Assembly: GCA_964244295.1 (NCBI GenBank)
Contig: CAXTIG010000059.1
Coordinates: forward strand, 1 to 32,421
Source of the DNA: JAJAZB01 sp964244295
GTDB lineage: Bacteria > Bacteroidota > Bacteroidia > Cytophagales > Spirosomataceae
DNA length: 32,421 nt
Direction: 5' to 3'
Shown: in pieces, positions 21,518 through 29,200 of the stretch
Layout of the letters: each line of letters starts with the position of its first letter
Numbering within the stretch: position 1 is the stretch's first letter
Notes under the pieces: model-generated
Databases searched by the model: none
Seen by the model: the letters and a program-made list of their open reading frames with translations, nothing else
Told to the model about the DNA's origin: nothing
Made by a program: the position numbers and the translations under genes

Positions 21518-22840
21518 TCACAACGCGACCCCGTACCGCAGCGCCAGCCGGGCGGTGTACGGGTCGCCGAAGGCGGCGATGAGGTCGAAGCGGTAGAGGC
21601 GGAAAACGTTTTCCAGACCCACCGTCGCCTCGGCGTAGAGTCCGCGTTCGGGCGTGAGCAAGGCCCGTAGCCCAAGCAGTTCGTGCCAGGCAAGGGCGTT
21701 GAACAGCGGGATTTCCCCCAAAAACTGCCCCTGAAAATGGCGTTCGTAGAAACCCTGCACAAACCAGCGGTCGGTGCTGTGGGTGTAGTACGGCAGCAGC
21801 GCGAAGGCCTCGGTTTGGGTGCGGAGGGCGCGGGTTTCGTTGCCAAAAAAATGCCAGTAGTCGGGAAAATACGCCTTATTTTTCCACAAAAAAGTCCCAG
21901 CCGAAAAACTCAGCCGACTCTCGCCCAGGCCCCGACGGGCGGGCCAGTTGGCCGAATACTGCAACCGGATTTTAGCGAACTGCGGGGCCACGCCGTCGTC
22001 GGGCAGGGTTTGGCGGTAGCTCAGGCTGAGGCGGTTGAAATTCTCGCCCCAATCGAGTTGGGCATCGAGGCCGGGCTGAATCAAATCGTGCGGGCGGAAG
22101 GCGAGGCCGTTGCCGGCGGGCCGCTGCGGGTCGTTGGAGGTGAAGCGGCGGCGGTCTTCCCGGCGAAAACTAAACTCGCTCGCGTTGGGCAGCGCCACCC
22201 GCCGGGCCAGTTCGAGCGAAGGGACCAGGGTGAACCGTTTCCCCACCCTGCGTTCGTAGCGGAGCGTGAGGAATTGCCGCTCGTATTCTTTCAAAAAATT
22301 AACGCCCCGCAGCAGCGTCGCGCTGGTGTTGAGCAGGGGCGTGATGGGTTCATCGGGGTTGAATTGCTGCACGTACCGCCCGCCGTCGAGCCGGAGCGAT
22401 TGCCCGCTGGCCCGGTCGAAGAGCCAGGAAACGTAGGCTTTCGCGTAAACCTGTCGGCTGGCAAAGCCGTAACGAACCGCCCCGCCGAGGCTTAGGAATT
22501 GCCGGTTCTGCGCCAGTTTTTGGGAGAAATCCAGACTCTGGCTTAGCACCCAACCCTCGACGGTGTTGAACTGAATCAGGTTGGGCACCAGCGGCCCCAG
22601 CGTGAGGTAACGACCCCGGGCCGTATCGGCGCGGGTGTAGCCGGTGAAGAGCAGCGTTTCGGCGGAAACGCGGGGTTTGGGGCGGGTGGAGTCGGCGGGT
22701 TGGGCGGAAGAATTGGAGAAACAAGAAGCAGGAGACAAGAAATAGGAGACAAGAAACAGGAGACAAGAAAGGCCCTTCTTGTTTCTCACTTCTTGTCTCC
22801 TGTTTCTCATTTCTTGTTTCTTGTTTCTGAAACCGCTCAT
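21518..22840 (-). CDS. DUF5686-like outer-membrane barrel, short form with repeat-encoded N-terminus
   Basis: Residues from about 60 on (SAETLLFTGYTRADTARGRY, then PNLIQFNTVEGW and a long series of barrel strands ending YTARLALRYGVAL) match the C-terminal barrel of DUF5686 proteins. These are usually near 800 residues with an N-terminal carboxypeptidase-regulatory-like domain. This protein has 440 residues and lacks that domain. Its first 45 residues are encoded by inverted repeat C5: the 3' arm gives the basic stretch RNKKQEMRNRRQEVRNKK and the 5' arm gives the hydrophobic stretch LSCLLFLVSYFLSPASC. Together they look like a signal peptide. The ATG overlaps the stop of the upstream MOSC gene (ATGA), so translational coupling is possible. 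It could be a truncated remnant or a functional barrel-only gene with a borrowed leader. Confidence 0.7.
   Translation of the reverse strand: MSGFRNKKQEMRNRRQEVRNKKGLSCLLFLVSYFLSPASCFSNSSAQPADSTRPKPRVSAETLLFTGYTRADTARGRYLTLGPLVPNLIQFNTVEGWVLSQSLDFSQKLAQNRQFLSLGGAVRYGFASRQVYAKAYVSWLFDRASGQSLRLDGGRYVQQFNPDEPITPLLNTSATLLRGVNFLKEYERQFLTLRYERRVGKRFTLVPSLELARRVALPNASEFSFRREDRRRFTSNDPQRPAGNGLAFRPHDLIQPGLDAQLDWGENFNRLSLSYRQTLPDDGVAPQFAKIRLQYSANWPARRGLGESRLSFSAGTFLWKNKAYFPDYWHFFGNETRALRTQTEAFALLPYYTHSTDRWFVQGFYERHFQGQFLGEIPLFNALAWHELLGLRALLTPERGLYAEATVGLENVFRLYRFDLIAAFGDPYTARLALRYGVAL
22716..22830. repeat. Family C simple-unit inverted repeat (C5) inside the 5' end of the DUF5686-like gene
   Basis: Two arms of about 54 nt (22716-22769 and 22777-22830) are made of ggagacaagaaac-type units, with a 7-nt spacer. 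The whole element lies within the open reading frame of the downstream gene. Confidence 0.8.
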
Positions 22841-23652
22841 TCCCCCCGCCAGCTAATCACCTCCACCGCATCGCCCACGCGCAAGGTGCCGTTGGTCTGG
22901 GTGGCAATCAGGTTTTGCCCAAACAAGGTTTTCGTCCCCCGCCGCCGGTGGGTACTCAGCACCCGCAACACCTCAGGACTGCGCTCGGCGGTGGCCTGGT
23001 CGATGCCCGGCATGGCGCAGCGGGCGCAGGGTTTCACGGCAAAAAACGTCAGGTCACCCACCCGGAACTCGCTCCACTGGTCTTCGTCGTAGGCCGAGGT
23101 GCCGCTCACGACGAGGTTGGGCCGGAAGCGATTCATCGGCACGGGCTGGTCGAGGTGCGTGTTGAGGTCGTCGAGCGACGATTGCCCGACGAGCAGAAAC
23201 GAATAGCCATCGGCCAGGCTGGTGCAATCGTCGGGGTGGCGGGCGTAGTCCCTGTCGACTGGGCGGTGGGAGGCATCGGGTTGAAAGACCAGTTGTAGCG
23301 GGCGGCCCAGCACGGCGCTGAACCACTCGTCGGCTTCGTCGGCCACGCGTTGGGTTTCGACCGGCCAGCCGAACACCGCTGTGGCGACCGGCTCGCCCGA
23401 ATGCGGCTCGAAGGGTACCGCCAGCGGCGGAAACGGGCGGGTTCGGTGCCTGATTTCCAGGCCCGCACTCGTCAGACTCACATCAAGCAGGGCCAGTTCG
23501 GGAAGTTCGCGCTGGGTCAGAAAGGTACCGGTTTGGTCGGTGAGCATCCAGCGGCGGTCGTGGCGCAGGCCCCGGTCGCTGAGGTCAGCCTTTTCGAGGC
23601 GGATGCCCGCGAGCGATTTGACGGGGTAAATCCAGAGTTCGGAGAGGTGCAA
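22837..23652 (-). CDS. MOSC domain protein (MOSC N-terminal barrel plus MOSC, YcbX-like)
   Basis: The 271-residue cytoplasmic protein has an N-terminal MOSC_N barrel (HLSELWIYPVKSLAGIRLEKADLSDRGLRHDRRWMLTD) and a C-terminal MOSC domain (MNRFRPNLVVSG, then VKPCARCAMPGIDQ with the conserved cysteines, and GQNLIA). MOSC proteins bind a molybdenum cofactor or transfer sulfur; YcbX-like members reduce N-hydroxylated substrates with a partner reductase. No ferredoxin domain is fused here. The start is a TTG at 23652 (residue 2 is H); no closer ATG fits. Its stop overlaps the start of the next gene by 4 bp. Family A repeat A5 lies upstream. Confidence 0.88.
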   Translation of the reverse strand: MHLSELWIYPVKSLAGIRLEKADLSDRGLRHDRRWMLTDQTGTFLTQRELPELALLDVSLTSAGLEIRHRTRPFPPLAVPFEPHSGEPVATAVFGWPVETQRVADEADEWFSAVLGRPLQLVFQPDASHRPVDRDYARHPDDCTSLADGYSFLLVGQSSLDDLNTHLDQPVPMNRFRPNLVVSGTSAYDEDQWSEFRVGDLTFFAVKPCARCAMPGIDQATAERSPEVLRVLSTHRRRGTKTLFGQNLIATQTNGTLRVGDAVEVISWRGE

Positions 23653-23697
23653 AGGGAAATTGTTTTGAAGGAGTAAAATGGGTTTGAAAATTCTAAC

Positions 23698-23784
23698 TTG
23701 TCATTCTGGAAGGACCTTGTTGGAGTACCGTGCCCGTTTCAGGAATGTTCCCGGTAGTCCAACAAGGTCCTTCCAGGATGATAA
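23698..23784. repeat. Family A long inverted repeat (A5)
   Basis: Arms 23698-23730 and 23752-23784 (33 nt, outer end TTGTCATTCTGGAAGGACC) pair with a few mismatches. It lies between the TraB/GumN-like stop and the MOSC start on the same strand. Confidence 0.85.
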
Positions 23785-23791
23785 CCCTTCC

Positions 23792-24652
23792 TCAATTTGT
23801 TTGGATTGCCTTCAGCCGAAACCCCGCCTTTTTCAGCAACTTCAGCACCCCGCTGCGCCCGCCGAGGTGGGCGGCACCGACGGCGAAGAACGTGGATTTT
23901 TCGCGGGCTTCGCGCTCGATGGTCGGAATCCAGCGGCGATTGCGGTTTTCGAGCAAATCGGCTTCGTAGCCCTCGAAACCGCCCGCTTCGTCCTGATTGG
24001 CCAGGCGGGGCATTTTTCGGATTTTTTCCGCTTGGTACAGCGCCACAAGTTCGGCGAATTGGGTTCGGGATTTATCGCCTTCCTTCAGCAGTTTCATCAC
24101 CTGCTCGGCTTGTTTTTCGTAGGGAATTTTGTCGAAAACGGCCAGTTGCTCCTCCACCGTTTCCAAGCCGATGACTTCTTTCTTGTCCTTTTTTGCCAAC
24201 TGCACAAATTCCAGTTCGTACGATTTGGGTTGGCAGCCCAGCATTTTGGGGAACAGCAGACTCATCAGCACGAAGGGCTTGCTGCTGGCGAAGGGGGCCA
24301 GGGGAAATTTCAGCGAATCCTTGAAATACGCGGCCAGCAAGGCGTAATCGGCTTCGTTGAGCAGGGTTTTCAGGGTTTTGCCGCCGGTCATGATCATGCT
24401 TTTTTGCATGGTCATCATCAGGGCCGGATCGTCCATGTCGAGTTCGAGGGCCACTTGCTCGCTGGCGACGAGGCGGTCTTTCACGGCATCACCGAGGCGA
24501 AAATCGCCGGGACAAATCAGGTGGATGGTGCCGAAGAGGTAGGAAGGTTTCTGGAGGCCATTGCCCGAAATTTCCCAGAGCAGGGCAGATTTTTGGGCGG
24601 GGGCAGTTAAACTGAAGCGACTAAGGGCGAGGAAGCAGAAAATTCGTAGCAT
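23792..24652 (-). CDS. TraB/GumN-family exported protein
   Basis: The protein has 286 residues with a signal peptide (MLRIFCFLALSRFSLTAPAQ). The TraB/GumN (PF01963) pattern is clear: LLWEISGNGLQKPSYLFGTIHL with GTIH at 41-44, an early acidic LELDMDDP block, EVIGLETVEEQLAVFDKIP in the middle, and the late FFAVGAAHLGGRSGVLKLLKKAGF. The GxxH and GAAHLGG motifs resemble the active site of Tiki-type metalloproteases, so a periplasmic peptidase role is plausible. It is downstream of tsaD on the same strand, with 222 bp between them. The MOSC gene follows after a 139-bp gap holding A5. Confidence 0.88.
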   Translation of the reverse strand: MLRIFCFLALSRFSLTAPAQKSALLWEISGNGLQKPSYLFGTIHLICPGDFRLGDAVKDRLVASEQVALELDMDDPALMMTMQKSMIMTGGKTLKTLLNEADYALLAAYFKDSLKFPLAPFASSKPFVLMSLLFPKMLGCQPKSYELEFVQLAKKDKKEVIGLETVEEQLAVFDKIPYEKQAEQVMKLLKEGDKSRTQFAELVALYQAEKIRKMPRLANQDEAGGFEGYEADLLENRNRRWIPTIEREAREKSTFFAVGAAHLGGRSGVLKLLKKAGFRLKAIQTN

Positions 24653-24794
24653 CGAATTGAAGTTGGTAGGCTAAAAATAACGACTCAATTCCACCCGCCC
24701 CGGACGGCCACGAAGGGACTCCGAAACAGCGGCGACTGGTGGCCGCCCGACGGGGGATAGCCCGCTAAACAGGCTCTAAATTGCCTCAAAACCG

Positions 24795-24838
24795 CGTCAT
24801 TGCGAGCGGAGGACACCCGCACGAGCAGAGCGAGGGCG
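24795..24838. repeat. Family B repeat, half copy (B3)
   Basis: CGTCATTGCGAGCGGAGG followed by acacccgcacgagcagagcgagggc resembles one arm of the family B elements at 25906 and 30911, but the complementary arm is absent. The rest of the 222-bp gap holds nothing recognisable. Confidence 0.6.
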
Positions 24839-24874
24839 GGGTGGTTTTAACGCTTGATGCCGAAGTAATTTTTC

Positions 24875-25873
24875 CTACCACGCCATCCTCGGCAGCGGAC
24901 TCACCGTTTGCGGGCAAAACTCCCCCGCCAGGGCTTTGAAATGCGCGGCGATGGCAATCATGCCGGCGTTGTCGGTGCAGTACTCGAAGCGGGGCACGTA
25001 CACGTTCCAGCCGAGGGCCGCGCCCGTTTTTTCCAGTTCCGCCCGCAGGCCCCGGTTGGCCGACACGCCCCCGGCAATGGCGATGTCGCGGATGCCCGTC
25101 TGGTCGGCGGCTTTTTTCAATTTATCGAGTAACATCCGAATCAGCGTCGCCTGGACGGAGGCGCAGAGGTCGTCGAGGTTTTCTTCGACGAAGGTGGGGT
25201 TTTTCAGCGTCTGGGCGCGGAGAAAATACAGGAACGCGGTTTTTATTCCTGAAAACGAAAAATCCAGTCCTGGCACGTCGGTGGTTGGGAAGCGGAAGCG
25301 GGTCGGGTCGCCGAGGGCGGCGTGGCGGTCGATGAGCGGTCCGCCGGGGTAGGGCAGGCCGAGGAGTTTGGCGGTTTTGTCGAAGGCCTCCCCCACCGCG
25401 TCGTCGCCGGTTTGGCCGATGATTTCGAGGTCGAGGTAATCGCGCACGAGCACGAGTTGCGTGTGCCCACCGCTGACGGTGAGGCAGAGAAAGGGAAAGG
25501 TGGGCTTCGGGTCTTCGATGAAATGCGCCAGCACGTGGGCCTGCATGTGGTTGACGTCGATGAGCGGCACGCCCAGCGCCAGGGCCAGGGCTTTGGCAAA
25601 CGAAGTACCCACCAGCAGCGAACCCAGCAGGCCCGGCCCCCGCGTGAAGGCAATGGCGGAGAGGTCGTTTTTGGTTACTTTTGCCTCCCGCAGGGCCGCC
25701 TCCACCACCGGCACGATGTGCTGCTGGTGCGCCCGCGAGGCCAGTTCGGGCACCACGCCCCCGTAGCGGGCGTGAACGAGTTGGGTAGCGACGACGTTGG
25801 AACGCAACTCGCCGTGCTGGATGACGGCGGCGCTGCTTTCGTCGCAGGAGGATTCGATGGCGAGGATGGTCAT
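24875..25873 (-). CDS. tsaD: tRNA N6-adenosine threonylcarbamoyltransferase TsaD
   Basis: The 332-residue enzyme transfers the threonylcarbamoyl group to A37 of ANN-decoding tRNAs, with TsaB and TsaE. It starts MTILAIESSCDESSAAV (ASKHA ATPase phosphate-1 motif). The metal ligands are in VNHMQAHVLAHF (H109, H113). SGGHTQLVLV (134-143), GDDAVGEAFDKTAKLLGLPYPGG and IAIAGGVSANRGLR follow, and the length is standard. The ATG at 25873 is the first start and matches the family. It is divergent from tamB across a 335-bp gap that contains repeat B1; adjacency of tsaD and tamB is, as I recall, common in Bacteroidota. Confidence 0.98.
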   Translation of the reverse strand: MTILAIESSCDESSAAVIQHGELRSNVVATQLVHARYGGVVPELASRAHQQHIVPVVEAALREAKVTKNDLSAIAFTRGPGLLGSLLVGTSFAKALALALGVPLIDVNHMQAHVLAHFIEDPKPTFPFLCLTVSGGHTQLVLVRDYLDLEIIGQTGDDAVGEAFDKTAKLLGLPYPGGPLIDRHAALGDPTRFRFPTTDVPGLDFSFSGIKTAFLYFLRAQTLKNPTFVEENLDDLCASVQATLIRMLLDKLKKAADQTGIRDIAIAGGVSANRGLRAELEKTGAALGWNVYVPRFEYCTDNAGMIAIAAHFKALAGEFCPQTVSPLPRMAW

Positions 25874-26208
25874 TTTTTACAAACTAAAAACGGCCTCCGT
25901 AAACGCGTCATTGCGAGCGCAGGCCATCAGCACGAGCGGAGCGAGGGGTGAGGGCCGAAGCGAAGCAATCCCCTCCCGAAGACCAAGAGAGCGAAAACCG
26001 AGTGCTTGCCCTGAGCTATTCCGGTCTCCGGTATGGGATTGCTTCGCTCCGGTAATCCGATTTCGCTCCGCTCATCGGATTACCTGCGCTCGCAATGACG
26101 GGGGCTTTAGGGTTTGGCGGGGTCTTTAGGTTTTTTAAACCCCTGCTTTTTCAACAAAACTAAGCCCCAAACGTTTCAAAACCGGGGTCGGAAGCTTGAT
26201 TTCAAGGG
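25874..26208. other. Divergent tsaD-tamB intergenic region
   Basis: The 335-bp gap is mostly occupied by repeat B1 (25906-26100). The remaining 108 bp before tamB is rich in C and T runs and has only a poor promoter match (TAGGTTTT near 26127-26134). I see no RNA gene. Confidence 0.55.
25906..26100. repeat. Family B long inverted repeat (B1)
   Basis: Outer arms CGTCATTGCGAGCGCAGG (25906-25923) and its exact complement (26083-26100) enclose an inner pair around gaagcaatcccctcccg and gggattgcttcgctcc. Bases 26035-26100 match 30920-30985 in reverse complement at 59 of 66 positions. Confidence 0.85.
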
Positions 26209-29200
26209 ATGCGCAAGGTCTTCACCGTGTTGGTTCGCTCGCTGTTCGGTCTGCTCGTGCTGACCGTCGCGCTGCTGACGGCGGTGGTGCTGGCCCTGCG
26301 GGTGCCGGCGGTGCAGACCCGCGTGGTGCAAACCCTGGCTGATTCGGTGTCGGCCCGCCTGGGCTACCCGGTTCAAATCAGCGCGGTGGACTACCGCTGG
26401 TTCGATGAGCTGCACCTTGACAGCGTTCGCGTTCGGGATTCGCAGCAACGGCCCATGATTGACGTGGGGCGATTGGAGGTGGATTTCAAACTGAGCAGTT
26501 TTTTCAATCCCCTGCCCACCGACAGCCTGACGGTATTCGGGTGGACGGTTTTCCGGTACAAAAACTACACGAAACTTTCCTTCGGCAACACCATCAACCT
26601 CGACCGCGTTCGGCTGCGGCGGCCCGACGTGCGGCTAGTGGTCAACCCCCGCACAGGCGATTTGAACATCGACGAATTCATCGCCAAAATCGACTCGATT
26701 ACCGCGCCGAAAACGCCCAGTCTCCACCCCGGTCCCGACCCGATTTTCAGCATCGCCCAGGCGAGCATCGAAGCCGGCACCTTTCACTACGACGACCCCC
26801 GCTCGGTGGCGGTCAACCGCAAGGGAACGTTTGATTACAACCACTTCGCCGTTTACGATCTGAACGCCGACCTGAGCGATTTTCTGCTCGTGGCCGATAC
26901 GGTGGCCTTCCAGGCCGACAACCTGCGCGGCATCGACCGGGTGGCCAACCTGCGCATCCACGAACTGGACACCCGGTTTTTCTTTTCCAAAAAACAAATG
27001 CGTTTCGACGCGCTGCTGGCGCGGGTCAACCGCTCGGTGATTCGGCGGCGGGTGGTGTTTCGCTACGGCCACCGCCGCGATTTGGGCGATTTCAACGCCA
27101 AAGTCCGCATCCTGGCCGAGCTCGACAGCACCGTCGTGTATAGCGACGACCTCGCCCGGTTTTCCCGCCCGCTCTACGATTTTAAGGACGTGTGGCGGGC
27201 CAGCGGGCACATGGACGGGCTGGTGGGCGATTTCCGGTTTACCAACGCGCGGCTGTTTTTCGGCAAAGAAAGCCGGGCTTTCGGCACGGTGGCCTTCCGG
27301 GGGCTGCCGGAATTTGAGAGCAGCACGATGGATTTTACCCTGAAAAACGCCGTCGCCACGGTGGCGGATTTGGAGCAGTACCTGGGCAAGGCCACGGCGG
27401 CATCCATCGCGGCGTTTTTCCCGGTTCGGTTCGAAGCCACGTTTCTGGGGCGGTACAACGATTTCAAAACCAAAGGAATTTTTGAAACGCCCCTGGGCCA
27501 CGCCGAGCCGGATTTGACGATGAAATTGGCAACCAAAACGGCCAATTCTACCTACGACGGCACGCTGAAGCTGGTGGACTTTGACCTGGGAAAATTACTC
27601 GGCGATGAAAAACTGATTCAGCGCGTGGACCTGTCGGGGCGGGTAGCCGGGCGCGGGTTTGCCCTCGACGATGCCGTGCTGCAATTCGACGGCAGCGTCC
27701 CGCGCCTCGGCATCCGGGGCTACGACTACCGCCAGGCGGTGGTGCGCGGCACCCTGCAACGCGGGCTGTTCGACGGCGAGGTGAGCCTGCGCGATACCAA
27801 CCTGGTGTTCGACCTGACCGGGCGGGTGGATTTGCGCCAGCGCCGCGACGCCTTCGACGTGGTCGGAAAACTGACCCGCGCCAACCTGAAACCGCTCGGT
27901 TTTGCCCAGGGGGACGTTCGCCTGCACACCGACCTCGACGTGAATTTCACCGGCCTCCACCCCGACTCGATGTACGGCGCGGTGCGGCTCCGCAACGCCT
28001 ACCTCACCCTCGACAAGCGCAGTTTGCTCGTGGACTCGTTGCTGGTGCTGGCCCCGCAGGCCAACGAGCGCGGCGAGCGGCTCGTCACCATCCGCTCCGA
28101 CTTGCTCGACGCCAGCGCCTACGGGCCGTTCCGGTTTTCGCAGGTCGCCGCCGATTTGCCCCGGCTTTTTGAAGAATACCGGCTTTATTTTTCGGAAAAC
28201 GAAGCGACGCGCCAGGCGTACTACGCCGGACGGACGGGGCGGGCTTTTCCGCGCTACGCCATCAACTACCAGGCGCTGCTGAAAAACACGAAGCCGCTGA
28301 TGGCCTTTTTCTACCCCGAAGGCTACCTCTCGCCCGGTGCGACCCTGAACGGCGAGGTGCGGCTGGGCAACACGGCGCTGGTGACGCTCAACGCCCGGAT
28401 GGACACGCTGTTTCTGGGCGATTACCACTTTTACGATTCCGAAATCGACCTCAACACGTCCAAATTTGCCAACCGCAGCGAGGTGCTGGCCTCGGCCATT
28501 CTGACCTCGGAAACGCAGAAACTGGGGGCGCTGGTGAACACCGAAGCGCTCGAAGTGGAAGGCTCCTGGGAGGGCGACCGGATTGCCTTCACCAGCAACC
28601 TGAGCCAGCGCGAAAGCAGCAACCGCGCCAACCTCAACGGCACGCTGCGCTTCACGCCCCAGGGCACCGAACTGGCCTTCCGGCGCTCGCGGGTGCGGGT
28701 GCAGAACGAAACCTGGACGCTCGACCCCAACAACCTCATCAGTCTGGCGGGCGATACGCTGCGGGTGAAAGACCTCAGTTTCCGCAACGCCGAACAACGC
28801 CTCGCGCTGGGCGGCGTGGTTTCCCAGGATTCGCTCCAGGGGCTGCGGCTCGACGCGACCGACTTCCGGCTCGAAGCCCTGACCCAACTCGTGGGCCTCG
28901 ACCTGAAGGGCACCCTCAACGCCAACGCCACGCTGCGCAACGCCTACCGCAACCTGAACCTGGAAGGCAACCTGAACGTGGACGAACTGGTGTACCAGAA
29001 TTTTCTAATTGGCAACGTGGTGGGTGAAAGCCGCTGGAACCGCGCCCGCCAGGAAGTGAACGTGAGCGCGGGCATCAACCGCATGAACAACCAAATCGTG
29101 ACGGTGAAGGGGATTTTTGACCCCAAAAAAAAGGAGAACTCGCTCAACCTGCTCGCCACGCTCAACCAGACCAACCTCGAAATTCTGCAACCCTTCACCC

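Noticed and set aside
24681..24780. Structured-looking G+C-rich stretch between tsaD and the TraB/GumN-like gene as an RNA gene
   Set aside because: No cloverleaf, no conserved tRNA T-loop and no recognisable ncRNA motif; left unassigned.
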